Shown here piece by piece: positions 37,782 to 46,658 of a stretch of DNA of 64,000 nucleotides. This stretch comes from Ensifer sp. IC4062. Lineage in GTDB: Bacteria > Pseudomonadota > Alphaproteobacteria > Rhizobiales > Rhizobiaceae. Below the pieces are notes generated by a model. It was not told the origin of the DNA, did no database searches, and saw nothing but the letters and a program-made list of their open reading frames with translations. Numbering within the stretch: the stretch's first letter is position 1; each line of letters starts with the position of its first letter. The translations under genes and the position numbers were made by a program. Where the stretch lies: NCBI RefSeq assembly GCF_020193575.1, contig NZ_JADYVD010000034.1, positions 1-64,000 on the forward strand, in the 5' to 3' direction.

Positions 37782-40106
37782 TTGACCAAGAGCCGTGTCG
37801 TCGAGCCGTTTTGGCAAGGAGGAGAGCTGGGCAAGCGCCTTCTCCTGGCCCTCATCGCTGTAGCCTTGCTCGCCGGCACAGCCGCCTGGCTGGCGGACCG
37901 GCCTGACCTCAGCGCCGCGTCCTGGGCTGCCGGAACCGCGATCATCCTGGCGAGCCTTCTTATCGAGGTCGCGATCAGTCTCGGAAGGAAGGAATTCGGG
38001 CTGGACCTCATCGCTGCGCTCGCCATGGGCGGTGCCCTTCTTCTCGGCGAATACCTGACCGGCAGCATCGTCGCACTGATGTATACGGGCGGACAGGCGC
38101 TCGAGGATTTCGCTCAAAGGCGCGCACGCCGGGAACTGACGGCGCTGCTCAGTCGGGTACCGCGCACCGCCGCTCGTTACGCGGATGGGCAGTTGCAGGA
38201 GGTTTCCATCGAAGAACTGAATCCTGGCAACCGCATCCTGATACGCCGTGGCGAGGTGGTGCCCGTCGACGGAAACGTGCTGGATGGAACCGCCGTGCTG
38301 GACGAGTCGGCCCTAACGGGCGAAGCCCTGCCGGTCCGCCGCCGCTCCGGCGAGCCCGTGACGAGCGGCACGACGAACGCCGGCGATGCGTTCGACATGC
38401 TCGCCGCAAGTTCCGCGAGCGACAGCACCTATGCGGCGATCGCCAGGCTGGTGGAGGCGGCGAAGGCCGCGAAGGCGCCGATGGTCCGTCTTGCCGACCG
38501 CTACGCGCTGGTGTTCCTCGCGGTCACGCTGCTCCTCGCCGGCGGCGCCTGGGCCATGAGCGGGGAACCGGTCCGCGCGCTCGCCGTGCTGGTCATTGCG
38601 ACACCGTGCCCGCTCATTCTCGCGGTCCCGGTGGCGATCATCTCCGGCGTCTCCCGCTGCGCCGGCAAGGGGGTGCTCGTAAAGGGCGGAGGCGCACTCG
38701 AGATGCTCGCGCGGATGAAGACGGTGATCCTCGACAAGACCGGGACGATCACCGACGGCCGGGCCCGTCTTATCGAGGTCAAGTCCCGCGTGGATCTCGA
38801 TCCTCTGGAGGTGCTGCGTCTCGCGGCATCGCTAGATCAGGGCTCACACCATGTGATCGCCCGCGCGCTGGTCGCAGCCACCCGCGAGCGGGAACTGAAA
38901 CTTGTCGCACCGTCGGGATCACTTGAAGTGGCAGGTTCCGGCATGACCGGCAACATAGATGGTCACGAAATCGCAGTGGGCGGTTGGGATTTCGTCAACG
39001 CCAGGATTGAGGAGACCGCCTTCTCGCGAGAGATCCGGGAGTGGATCCGGAGGGATGGCACCGTCTCGGTTCTCGCCGCGAAGGACGGAATTCTGGCGGG
39101 CGCGTTTCTGCTGGCAGACGAGGTCAGGCCGGAGGCCGGCAGCGTGCTCAGGCGATTGCGCGATGCCGGCGTCGATCGGATCGTGCTTGCGACCGGGGAT
39201 CGCACCGAGCTGGCGGAGAGCCTCCAGGCCTTCCTAGGGTTGGACAGTGTTGCCGCCGAATTGAAGCCCGAGGACAAAACCCGAATTGTCGAAGCGGAAA
39301 GATCGGCAGGACCGGTCATGATGGTCGGCGATGGCGTCAACGACGCACCGGCGCTCGCAGCCGCGGACGTTGGGGTAGCCATGGGCGCGCGCGGGGCTGC
39401 CGCCTCCTCCGAAGCGGCGGACGTCGTGATCATGGTGGACAGGCTCGATCGGCTCGTCAGCGCCATTCGCATAGCGCACCGGTCACGCGCAATTGCGCTC
39501 CAGAGCGTCTATATGGGGGTGGGCCTGTCTGTCGCTGGCATGATCGCGGCCGCCTTCGGCTATCTGACGCCGGTTCAGGGCGCACTGCTGCAGGAAGCAA
39601 TCGACGTCGTCGCCATCTTGAACGCGCTGCGCGCTCTTGGAAACCCTAACCGCGTTTGGCGGAAAACAACACGTTTGGCGCACGCGGAGCTCCTGAAGCT
39701 CGAAGCCGAGCATGGTGCCCTGATGGACGTCGTGGACGAGATACGCCATACGAGCGCTCGCATCCAGCAGATCCCGGAAGAGGAAGTGCGCAATCAGCTT
39801 GCACATTTGGACGCCTTGCTGCGACAACGCCTTCTTCCGCACGAACGGCAGGATGACGAGGAACTCTATCCTAGGCTGCGCAGGCAGGCGGGCACGCCGG
39901 ATGCTCTTGCCGGCATGAGCAGAACTCACATGGAGATCCAGCGTCAGGTCCACAGCTTCACTTCGCTTCGACAAGCCCTTAGCGAACATGGACCGAGCCG
40001 GGCACAGCGCTACGAGATCCAACGCCTGCTGCACGGTCTCGAAGCTATCACTCGCCTCCACTTTGCCCAGGAGCTGGAAATCTATCGATCGCTTGAGGAC
40101 GAGTAA
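37782..40106 (+). CDS. nia: P1B-5-type metal ATPase with C-terminal hemerythrin domain (Nia-like)
   Basis: 774 residues if started at TTG 37782 (GGAG upstream). ATG 37674 gives 36 more residues that do not look like family sequence. There is no N-terminal metal domain. TM helices precede the core. The transport motif is TPCPL rather than CPC, with DKTGTITDG and [10 protein letters not shown]. The usual HP of the nucleotide domain is HH (GSHHVIA). The C-terminal about 140 residues form a hemerythrin-like domain with His/Glu motifs (EHGALMDVV, LLPHERQDDEELYP, RTHMEIQ, LHFAQELEIY). This TPCP plus hemerythrin layout defines P1B-5, known from Sinorhizobium meliloti Nia, a nickel/iron exporter. A weak FixK-like site, TTGCG-CGGG-ATCAA, is at 37717. 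Confidence 0.88.
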   Translation: MTKSRVVEPFWQGGELGKRLLLALIAVALLAGTAAWLADRPDLSAASWAAGTAIILASLLIEVAISLGRKEFGLDLIAALAMGGALLLGEYLTGSIVALMYTGGQALEDFAQRRARRELTALLSRVPRTAARYADGQLQEVSIEELNPGNRILIRRGEVVPVDGNVLDGTAVLDESALTGEALPVRRRSGEPVTSGTTNAGDAFDMLAASSASDSTYAAIARLVEAAKAAKAPMVRLADRYALVFLAVTLLLAGGAWAMSGEPVRALAVLVIATPCPLILAVPVAIISGVSRCAGKGVLVKGGGALEMLARMKTVILDKTGTITDGRARLIEVKSRVDLDPLEVLRLAASLDQGSHHVIARALVAATRERELKLVAPSGSLEVAGSGMTGNIDGHEIAVGGWDFVNARIEETAFSREIREWIRRDGTVSVLAAKDGILAGAFLLADEVRPEAGSVLRRLRDAGVDRIVLATGDRTELAESLQAFLGLDSVAAELKPEDKTRIVEAERSAGPVMMVGDGVNDAPALAAADVGVAMGARGAAASSEAADVVIMVDRLDRLVSAIRIAHRSRAIALQSVYMGVGLSVAGMIAAAFGYLTPVQGALLQEAIDVVAILNALRALGNPNRVWRKTTRLAHAELLKLEAEHGALMDVVDEIRHTSARIQQIPEEEVRNQLAHLDALLRQRLLPHERQDDEELYPRLRRQAGTPDALAGMSRTHMEIQRQVHSFTSLRQALSEHGPSRAQRYEIQRLLHGLEAITRLHFAQELEIYRSLEDE

Positions 40107-40151
40107 TCCAAACGAATAGACGACCCGATGCCGAGCATCTCATCGACCCAT

Positions 40152-40165
40152 TTGAGGCAGATCAA
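40152..40165. promoter_or_regulatory. FixK/FNR box
   Basis: TTGAG-GCAG-ATCAA, 51 bases upstream of the alpha/beta hydrolase start. One position differs from consensus. Confidence 0.65.
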
Positions 40166-40216
40166 AGTCCTCGCGGCTCAACCCAACTAGGATGCCCTGC
40201 AAGATTGAGTTCCGGG

Positions 40217-41260
40217 ATGGCGGCCATGGGTCGGATCGGATGGACATTATCAGCGGTCTTTATCGCTATCGCGGTCGCAGGTGGGATGGTTTTCCTGTCC
40301 TACAGCAATGACATCGATCGCGCGCGCTCCGCAGTCGCCAATGGCGCGCGCATTGCCAATACGGCCGCCGGCCCCATCGAATATGCCGAGAGAGGTGACG
40401 GCATTCCGCTCCTGTCCATTCACGGCGCAGGTGGCGGATGGGATCAGGGCCTGACCAACGTTGCCGATCTGGTCGGAAGCGGCTTTCGGGTGGTCGCCCC
40501 GTCTCGCTTCGGGTATCTGGGAACGCCGATACCTGCCGATGCTTCGCCGGCCGCCCAGGCCGATGCCCATATGGCGCTGCTCTCCCAGCTTCAGATCGAC
40601 AAAGCCGTGGTCGTTGGCGTTTCGGCAGGCGCACGCTCGGCGATTGAACTGGCGCTTCGCCATCCGGATAGGGTGTCAGCTCTTGTTCTGATCGTGCCTG
40701 GAACTTACGCGCCCGAGAGCCCAGTGATGGTCGAGGGCAGTCGCGGCAGCGCATTTGCCTTCTGGCTGGTCAATACCGGCGCCGATTTCGCATGGTGGGC
40801 CACAGAAAAGATGGCTCCGTCGGTTCTCATGCGCTTCCTCGGCGTACCGCCCGAGGTGGTCGAAGCGGCCGCGGCGACGGATCGAAATCGGGTGACGGCC
40901 ATTATCCGCAGCGTCGAACCGCTTTCGCGGCGCTTCCCCGGCATAAACATCGACAGTGCGCCCAATCTCCACCGCCTGCCGCTCGAGAACATCGCCGCTC
41001 CCACCCTGGTCGTCTCGGCCGAGGACGATCTGTTCAACACACTTCCCGCAGCCAAATTCGCGGCCGCCAGCATTCCAGGCGCGAAGTTGGTCGTCTACGA
41101 CACCGGCGGCCATCTGCTCGTTGGACATGGCGAAAAGGTTAAGGAAGCCGTCAGCGATTTCCTCGCTCAGACAGGCACAATGGAGCCCACCGGATCCCCT
41201 GCCGGCACCTCTGTTCGGCCGAATGTACCCGCACCCGCCGTTTCATCGAAGCGGTCATGA
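40217..41260 (+). CDS. membrane-anchored alpha/beta hydrolase
   Basis: 347 residues from ATG 40217 (TTG 40205 or ATG 40226 are also possible). One N-terminal TM helix (about 7-25) anchors it, with the hydrolase outside the cytoplasm. Oxyanion text SIHGAGGGWDQG (about 72-83), nucleophile elbow VVGVSAGARSAIEL (Ser near 135), acid in SAEDDLFNT and final His in DTGGHLLVGHGE. No specific substrate can be named. A short linker and TGTMEPTGSPAG tail end the protein. It forms an operon with the flavoprotein gene. Confidence 0.85.
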   Translation: MAAMGRIGWTLSAVFIAIAVAGGMVFLSYSNDIDRARSAVANGARIANTAAGPIEYAERGDGIPLLSIHGAGGGWDQGLTNVADLVGSGFRVVAPSRFGYLGTPIPADASPAAQADAHMALLSQLQIDKAVVVGVSAGARSAIELALRHPDRVSALVLIVPGTYAPESPVMVEGSRGSAFAFWLVNTGADFAWWATEKMAPSVLMRFLGVPPEVVEAAAATDRNRVTAIIRSVEPLSRRFPGINIDSAPNLHRLPLENIAAPTLVVSAEDDLFNTLPAAKFAAASIPGAKLVVYDTGGHLLVGHGEKVKEAVSDFLAQTGTMEPTGSPAGTSVRPNVPAPAVSSKRS

Positions 41261-41311
41261 GGGAGGCAGGTATCAGGCATTCATGCGTCGTGATTTTACG
41301 GAGCGCAGCAG

Positions 41312-41893
41312 ATGACCAGGCATATTGCGATTGTCCAGGGCCACCCCGACCCAGTCGGACAGCACCTCCTCCACGCCATGGCTGACGCTTACGCCGAGGC
41401 CGCCACGGCAGCGGGACACGAAGTGCGGCGCATCGAAGTGGCCAAGCTCGAGTTCCCGCTGCTGCGGACGCAGGAAGATTTCGAAACAGGGGCATTACCA
41501 CCGGGCCTGGAGCAGGCTCGGGAGGACATGCGCTGGGCAGAGCACTGGGTCTTTCTGTTTCCCCTTTGGCATGGAACGATGCCGGCCCTGCTCAAGGGCT
41601 TTCTCGAGCACATTTTCAGGCCGGGCTTTGCCATGGAATACAAGAAGCGCGGCTTTCCCAAACGGCTGCTTGCCGGGCGCTCCGCCCGCATAATCGTCAC
41701 CATGGGAATGCCGGTGCTGCTTTATCGATGGTATTTCGGCGCCTATGGCGTGCGCAGCTTCGAGCGCAGCATGTTGGGCTTCGCCGGGATCAGACCCATT
41801 CGCGAGAGCTTCTATGGCCTCTCGTTTGCCGACGAGAAGAAGCGCGCGCGCTGGATCAACGACATGCGCGAATACGGCAGACGGGGCGGTTGA
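41312..41893 (+). CDS. flavodoxin-fold NAD(P)H-quinone oxidoreductase-like protein
   Basis: 193 residues. The start IAIVQGHPDP (flavin phosphate loop), FPLWHGTMPALLKGFLEHIF and FGAYGVRSFERSMLGFAGIR match the KefF/MdaB-like NAD(P)H dehydrogenase (quinone) family, which reduces quinones by two electrons to avoid radicals. It is cytoplasmic. The gene follows the hydrolase by 51 bases and probably shares its FixK-controlled promoter. Confidence 0.88.
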   Translation: MTRHIAIVQGHPDPVGQHLLHAMADAYAEAATAAGHEVRRIEVAKLEFPLLRTQEDFETGALPPGLEQAREDMRWAEHWVFLFPLWHGTMPALLKGFLEHIFRPGFAMEYKKRGFPKRLLAGRSARIIVTMGMPVLLYRWYFGAYGVRSFERSMLGFAGIRPIRESFYGLSFADEKKRARWINDMREYGRRGG

Positions 41894-42025
41894 CTTAGCC
41901 TCGAACGGATCGCGATTGGAGGTCCGACTTTGAGCTTGATCAAGGAGTTTCTCTGCGTGCGAAGCATAATGCTTGCGTGAACACTCTCTGTTGGCTCGAA
42001 TCGCATTCATGCCGGGAGGACGAAA

Positions 42026-42316
42026 ATGCCCTTGAAGTTGGTCAGTGGAATGATGAAGGCATCGGGTGACGAGGCGCTTCTGATCATGGAAAGAGACGTC
42101 GGAGGCGACGAAATCGTTCTTGTTACGAAGGAGGCGCTTTTCGATATCGCCGATCCGCCGCTTTGCAACGAGTGTCGATTGCAGCAATACGTCACAGTAT
42201 TCAGCGAAATCGCGTCCAACAAATTCGATGGGAAGAAGCTCACTTCCGATGGGCACGTAGCAGTAACCGCGACTGATGTTTCTGCTTGGAAGGCTCTTCA
42301 TCCGGACGCGGCTTGA
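42026..42316 (+). CDS. small hypothetical protein (possibly DUF1488-like)
   Basis: 96 residues with a GGGAGG site upstream. Acidic text such as ALLIMERDVGGDEIVLVTKEALFDIADP followed by an AVTATDV strand resembles DUF1488 proteins, where a short beta part precedes helices. The match is moderate. There are two Cys in LCNECR, a possible metal site. No FixK box upstream. Confidence 0.6.
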   Translation: MPLKLVSGMMKASGDEALLIMERDVGGDEIVLVTKEALFDIADPPLCNECRLQQYVTVFSEIASNKFDGKKLTSDGHVAVTATDVSAWKALHPDAA

Positions 42317-42388
42317 GAGGCGTCAATTGCAATGCTAGCCGGTGACGCGACCGCTGAGTTGCTGGCGAACTCAATGGACACGGCTGCA

Positions 42389-42712
42389 ATGAAGCGAATA
42401 TGTGGACTGCAAAGCGCTGTTGCCGTTGCTCTCCTTCTAATGGTCACTGGGGAGAGCGCCGCGGCCGATCGACTCCGCGGCCGCGCCATCGCCCAACGCT
42501 GGTGCAGCGAGTGTCACGTCGTTGCACCTGGACAAGTGCGCGGCTCTGATACTGTTCCGACGTTCGCTCAGATTGGTGAATCGGAGCGATTTGACGAGGC
42601 GAGCCTTTCGGCCTTCCTGGCTGCACCTCACCACTCCCGGATGCCCAATCTGTCCCTGACACGTACCGAGATCGCCGATCTCGTCGCGTATATAAAGTCG
42701 AAATACCCTTAG
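42389..42712 (+). CDS. exported c-type cytochrome
   Basis: 107 residues from ATG 42389. A signal peptide (LQSAVAVALLLMVTGESAAA) is followed by the haem motif CSECH at 39-43 and a likely Met axial ligand in HHSRMPNLS. The short domain fits class I cytochrome c. An earlier in-frame ATG at 42332 would weaken the signal peptide. It precedes the sulfur-transporter genes by about 45 bases and may accept electrons from thiosulfate or sulfide oxidation, an inference from position. Confidence 0.85.
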   Translation: MKRICGLQSAVAVALLLMVTGESAAADRLRGRAIAQRWCSECHVVAPGQVRGSDTVPTFAQIGESERFDEASLSAFLAAPHHSRMPNLSLTRTEIADLVAYIKSKYP

Positions 42713-42758
42713 ACGATGCGGAGACCGACGCCCGAACCGAGAACGCAGTGTGAGCGCA

Positions 42759-43190
42759 ATGACTGAACTGAACTATCTCTGGCCACTGACCGACGGCCTC
42801 CTAATCGGCCTAGCGGCAGGCCTCTATCTTCTGCTGAACGGAAGGATAGCCGGGGTTTCCGGTCTCGCGGCCGCCGCAGCAGGCCTGACCGAGGACGGCG
42901 ACGGCAAGTTGGGATTGGCTTTCCTCGTCGGCATCATCGCAGGCGCTTGGCTGGCGGCGGCCCTCGCCCGCAAACCCGAGATCGTTATCACTTCTTCGCC
43001 TGCACTGCTGATCGCTGCCGGACTCATCGTCGGCTACGGCACCCGACTCGGATCGGGTTGCACGAGTGGTCACGGCGTTTGCGGACTTGCGCGGCTTTCG
43101 CCTCGTTCACTTGCCGCCACAGCAATCTTCATGGCCGTTGCGGGCGCCACGGTCTTCGTCACCCGTCATCTTATTGGAGTCCAGCCATGA
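42759..43190 (+). CDS. YeeE/YedE-type sulfur transporter, first half
   Basis: 143 residues from ATG 42759, or GTG 42750. About four TM helices. The conserved GSGCTSGHGVCGL (thiosulfate/sulfur relay cysteines of the TsuA/YeeE family) is followed by LSPRSLAATAIFMA. Full-length YeeE is about 350 residues with both halves in one chain. Here the second half is a separate gene that overlaps by four bases. The substrate is likely thiosulfate or another sulfane sulfur compound. Confidence 0.85.
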   Translation: MTELNYLWPLTDGLLIGLAAGLYLLLNGRIAGVSGLAAAAAGLTEDGDGKLGLAFLVGIIAGAWLAAALARKPEIVITSSPALLIAAGLIVGYGTRLGSGCTSGHGVCGLARLSPRSLAATAIFMAVAGATVFVTRHLIGVQP

Positions 43191-43645
43191 GGGCTCGCAT
43201 GTTAGCAGCGATCGTTTGCGGGCTCATCTTCGGGGCCGGCCTGCTAATCTCCGACATGATCAATCCCGGACGTGTGCTGGCGTTCCTCGATGTCGCGGGT
43301 AGCTGGGACCCGTCGCTGGCCTTTGTCATGGCCGGCGCGCTGATCCCTTCTGCCGGGGCTTACATCATCCGCGGTCGCCGTCCGGCGCCTTTGCTCGATG
43401 ACCGCTTCTGTGTGCCGGCGAATAGATCGATCGATTGGAAACTGATGACTGGCTCGTGCTTGTTCGGACTCGGGTGGGGGCTGGTGGGATTCTGTCCCGG
43501 CCCCGCCGTCGCTGCACTGTCGACGGGGCGGTGGGAGGCCGTCCTGTTCGTCGCGGCCATGCTGGTCGGCATGTGTTTATACCGCTTCACCGCCAACGCC
43601 TTCCGAACTACTCAGCAAATTGAAGTGTCACCTCCTCCTCCGTGA
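43187..43645 (+). CDS. YeeE-type/DUF6691 sulfur transporter, second half
   Basis: 152 residues beginning with ATG that overlaps the preceding TGA. Four TM helices and the conserved GWGLVGFCPGPAVAAL containing the sulfur-relay Cys. Together with its partner it rebuilds the two-part YeeE channel. The end (TTQQIEVSPPPP) seems natural. Confidence 0.85.
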   Translation: MRARMLAAIVCGLIFGAGLLISDMINPGRVLAFLDVAGSWDPSLAFVMAGALIPSAGAYIIRGRRPAPLLDDRFCVPANRSIDWKLMTGSCLFGLGWGLVGFCPGPAVAALSTGRWEAVLFVAAMLVGMCLYRFTANAFRTTQQIEVSPPPP

Positions 43646-44330
43646 TAAAGCGCAATGTCGAGACGCTTAGGGACGGCAAGGGCCAGGACGAAGTTGTGTT
43701 CCTGGAGTCGCGGCCGCTCCGGATTGAAGCAGAGCAGCGACAGGAACTCTAGCATTCCGTCGCGAGACGAGTTCTTGAATGAGACTCTCTTCTCGTCACT
43801 GACCCATGCCCGATCAGCGCTTTTAAACTGGCGAAGCGACTACAACGATAACCGACCACACTCCGGCCTCGGCCGGCTGGCACCTGCCGAGTTCGCTCAG
43901 ACCATCAACCCGCGACGTGATGCGGTGCTGCGCAGCCGAAATGGCTCCGCACCGCAACCCGAAGCTACCGCCGCAAATGCAGCAACCCAAAACCGCTGGA
44001 GCGAACTCAAATCTGGATAAAACTTGGGGGCAAGGTCACCCGCGCTCAAGCAGTTCTCGGAGGATCCCGATCGAGAGTACGTTCGGAAAATCGGTGAATT
44101 GGTGCAGGGAAAGAAAGCAGCGCGGTCTTGGTTCGTTTTCAGGTGGGGTTCCGCGCCATCCAACGACGATTAGGGCCGCCTCAGCAAGCACATACTGTAG
44201 GAGGAATTCCACGGTCGGGGACCTGCGGCAAGGCTTGCCCCCGCCTAACTCGCGGCGTGACGGGCTCGCTCAGAAAAACCTTGTGCGGTCCTCACATGCC
44301 TACCAAGTGGTCCCCATTGCGAGAACTACC
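43646..44330. other. region of IS and gene remnants
   Basis: 685 bases. First, a coding-like 36-codon frame (GTG 43642 to TAG 43752) reading IKRNVETLRDGKGQDEVVFL and on, overlapping the preceding stop as in an operon. It is probably a gene truncated by insertion. Next the IS3-type remnant (43763-44036). Third, a 42-codon tail (44045-44173) reading LKQFSEDPDREYVRKIGELV and on. I do not recognise either fragment. The last 150 bases have no gene. Confidence 0.45.
43763..44036 (+). mobile_element. IS3-family transposase C-terminal remnant with right end
   Basis: The frame gives RDEFLNETLFSSLTHARSAL and NWRSDYNDNRPHSGLGRLAPAEFA-type text, the end of an IS3-family OrfB (rve integrase domain), through a stop at 44020. 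The following AACTTGGGGGCAAGGTCA resembles an IS right terminal inverted repeat. No left end, OrfA or most of OrfB is present, so it is a fragment and not mobile. Confidence 0.8.
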
Positions 44331-46199
44331 CTATGCCGATGCAGATACTTCCTTCTTGAATTCCATCCTTCGGTCCACAACAAGTTCGGCAGCCAACCTC
44401 ATCAACCGGGACTTCTCCTTCGTCAGGAGTTCTTTGGCGGACCGGTATTCGCGGGTGAGTATCGCGTTTATCTCAACACTCAGTTCTGGGGGAACCGCCA
44501 AGGTGCCATCGACTTTTTGCCTGTCGGCGTAGAACCGCATGTTCTTGCCCATTCCATAGGATAGAACCATCTGTGTTGCGATCCTGGTCGCGGCGTCGAG
44601 ATCCGAACCCATAGCGCCAGCACCGCCAATCGATCGGCTACCCTGAACAACCTCTTCTGCCGCCATGCCCGCGAGCGAAATTCGGATGCGAGCCAGCAGG
44701 GTCGCTTCCGTTGGTAGGATCTCTTCGATCATCCGGTACTGTACCCGACCTCCCTCCTGGGCCTCGAATCCTTGCTCGGAGATGCTATCCTCCAGCTCAA
44801 CGACGATGTCGCCCACCAGTCCTGAGGCGAGCGCAACCAGAACATGGCCGCATTCATGGACGGCCGTTCGCAGAATCACCGCCTCCGGAAGTTTGGTCCT
44901 GACGGGAAGGCTGCTCTTGATATCATCGACAGTGACAGCTCGCCTATGGGTTCGCGCAGCACGCTTCGCCTTTCGAGCAAGCCGTTGGAGATCAGCCGGC
45001 GTCGCGGATCGAAGATTATCGGTAGCCTTGCGAATCTGAAGAGCATCGACGGCGTGTGAGAGGTGATGGCTGAGTATCGCCGCCCGCTCATCGTCGTTCG
45101 GAAGACCGATATAGAAATGTTCCTCGAAGCGACCCGAGCGCAGCACCGCGGGGTCGATGTCTTCCACTCGGTTAGTAGCCCCGACGAGAATCACGCCTTC
45201 GACGTCAACCAGTCCATCTGTCAGTTCCAGGAAGCAGTTGACTACGTTGGATTCGTAGTAGGCGTTCCTTCCCCCGGATCTCCGCCGGCCGATGCCGTCG
45301 AGTTCGTCAACAAAGAGGACGGCGCACTTCTTCGCACGGGCCTCTGCGAAGGACGCCCGCATAGCCTTCAGCATGTCGCCCAGGTAACCATCGGCGCTTG
45401 CCTGCCAGGCTGCGACCGAAGTCGCTACGAGGGGCACACCGATTTCTGCGGCCAGTGCCGAAGCGAAAAATGTCTTGCCCGTTCCGGGCGGACCAACGAG
45501 AAGGGCTCCACGATCGACATCCTTCCAATCAAGCGTGCCTGCTTTCCAATCGTCCAGGTCCCGAGCCAGTGCCGAAACCCAAGGGCGCACCGTCGCAAAA
45601 CCTGGCAGATCGCTAAGAGCAGTGATTGGAGCTCCTCGGTACCTTCGGGCACCTGAACTTGGCAGATTCTGTTTTGATAATGAGCGTCGTCCCACCAGGG
45701 AGCCGATGACGCCTTGATCGGCACGTGAAAGCTCCTGTAGCAAATCAGCGGGAAGCGTCGGCAGGCCAGCGAGACGACGCCCTGCTGCGATATGACGTGC
45801 AGTTGGCGGTGACACATTGACGATGACGTCGGCCGCGTTCAATAGCGTCTCTGGCACCAAATCGGTCGAAGTCGTTATGATGATCAACTGGCGATGAGGT
45901 CCCAGCGGATCGATCCAGTCATTCGGCTTCGGCTTCATCGATGGCTTCAGGACTTGAACCACCCGCCGGGACGCCTCCCGCGACAGGAGGGTTCGGCGCT
46001 GCCCAGTCATCAGGAGCTCCGCAGCCCGCGCATACCGCTCCGTCCAGCTTTCATCGACAATGAGGACCAATATCCCGCGCGTGTTGCCTCGAAATTGCTC
46101 GAAGGGTCTGAGCGTAGCGCGCAGGGAGCTATAAGCCAGAAAATATCCGAGGTTCCGCTTCAATTCCTTGAAGGCTGCGTGTGAGATGCGGTGCTTCAT
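44331..46199 (-). CDS. soluble AAA+ ATPase with FtsH-type M41 metallopeptidase domain
   Basis: 622 residues from ATG 46199. Residues 1-190 form a unique N-terminal domain with no TM helix, unlike FtsH. The AAA+ module has Walker A GPPGTGKT (236-243), Walker B FVDELD (296-301), NRVEDIDPAVLRSGRF with Arg357, and a second-region DLQRLARKAKRAA. The peptidase part has HECGH (448-452) and the third zinc ligand Asp in GSDLDAAT (532-538). This is FtsH topology without the membrane anchor. The start overlaps the DUF6634 stop by four bases (ATGA), so the two are coupled. Substrates are unknown. It lies in accessory DNA next to the recQ breakpoint. Confidence 0.85.
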   Translation of the reverse strand: MKHRISHAAFKELKRNLGYFLAYSSLRATLRPFEQFRGNTRGILVLIVDESWTERYARAAELLMTGQRRTLLSREASRRVVQVLKPSMKPKPNDWIDPLGPHRQLIIITTSTDLVPETLLNAADVIVNVSPPTARHIAAGRRLAGLPTLPADLLQELSRADQGVIGSLVGRRSLSKQNLPSSGARRYRGAPITALSDLPGFATVRPWVSALARDLDDWKAGTLDWKDVDRGALLVGPPGTGKTFFASALAAEIGVPLVATSVAAWQASADGYLGDMLKAMRASFAEARAKKCAVLFVDELDGIGRRRSGGRNAYYESNVVNCFLELTDGLVDVEGVILVGATNRVEDIDPAVLRSGRFEEHFYIGLPNDDERAAILSHHLSHAVDALQIRKATDNLRSATPADLQRLARKAKRAARTHRRAVTVDDIKSSLPVRTKLPEAVILRTAVHECGHVLVALASGLVGDIVVELEDSISEQGFEAQEGGRVQYRMIEEILPTEATLLARIRISLAGMAAEEVVQGSRSIGGAGAMGSDLDAATRIATQMVLSYGMGKNMRFYADRQKVDGTLAVPPELSVEINAILTREYRSAKELLTKEKSRLMRLAAELVVDRRMEFKKEVSASA

Positions 46200-46510
46200 G
46201 CGTCCTGCCTCCGGTCGCGGGAGACGTCCAGCCGATACCAGTGGTTCAGCGTTCGGGCACAAAGTTGTCCGTCTTCTTCGAAGTAGGCGTAGAGTTCGCT
46301 CGTGAAGATCGTCTTGCCATCCGAAAGAAGGGGATGACCGTAGACGGCCCCCTGTAAACACGGCACCCTTCGAGCAGTCAGCCGGTAATCCTCGAGTGAG
46401 GGGATCTCGTTCCCCAGATCGCTGGCCTTCATATCGCTTGCCTGGAGGCGCCTTATATCTCTCAGCAGGCCGTCGAGCCGATCGACCTCCGCTCGCAATT
46501 TGAAACTCAT
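46196..46510 (-). CDS. DUF6634-like small protein
   Basis: 104 residues. MSFKLRAEVDRLDGLLRDIRRLQ is helical and the rest (GNEIPSLEDYRLTARRVPCLQGAVYGHPLLSDGK, then TSELYAYFEEDGQLCARTLN) matches the rhizobial DUF6634 family as I recall it. It is cotranscribed and translationally coupled to the AAA+/M41 gene. It may be an adaptor, inhibitor or substrate of that enzyme. No catalytic residues are apparent. Confidence 0.75.
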   Translation of the reverse strand: MSFKLRAEVDRLDGLLRDIRRLQASDMKASDLGNEIPSLEDYRLTARRVPCLQGAVYGHPLLSDGKTIFTSELYAYFEEDGQLCARTLNHWYRLDVSRDRRQDA

Positions 46511-46658
46511 GATTCGGGTCCCACTTGTTAGGGCTTAAGGATTCGCGCCGATCGCCAACGCGACGCTCACCGCGTCTTTTTTGACGCCTAAGGCGTCACT
46601 CGTCAAGATCCCAATGCGTGGATTTGCAGCGCGCCCGGATCCATGCAAATGAATCCTT
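46511..46658. promoter_or_regulatory. divergent promoter region of the XRE / DUF6634-AAA-M41 module
   Basis: 148 bases between two divergent starts. It contains the inverted text GACGCC-TAAG-GCGTC (46578-46596 area: TTTTTTGACGCC ... GGCGTCACTCGTC), a possible operator for the XRE regulator. No FixK box. Confidence 0.45.
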
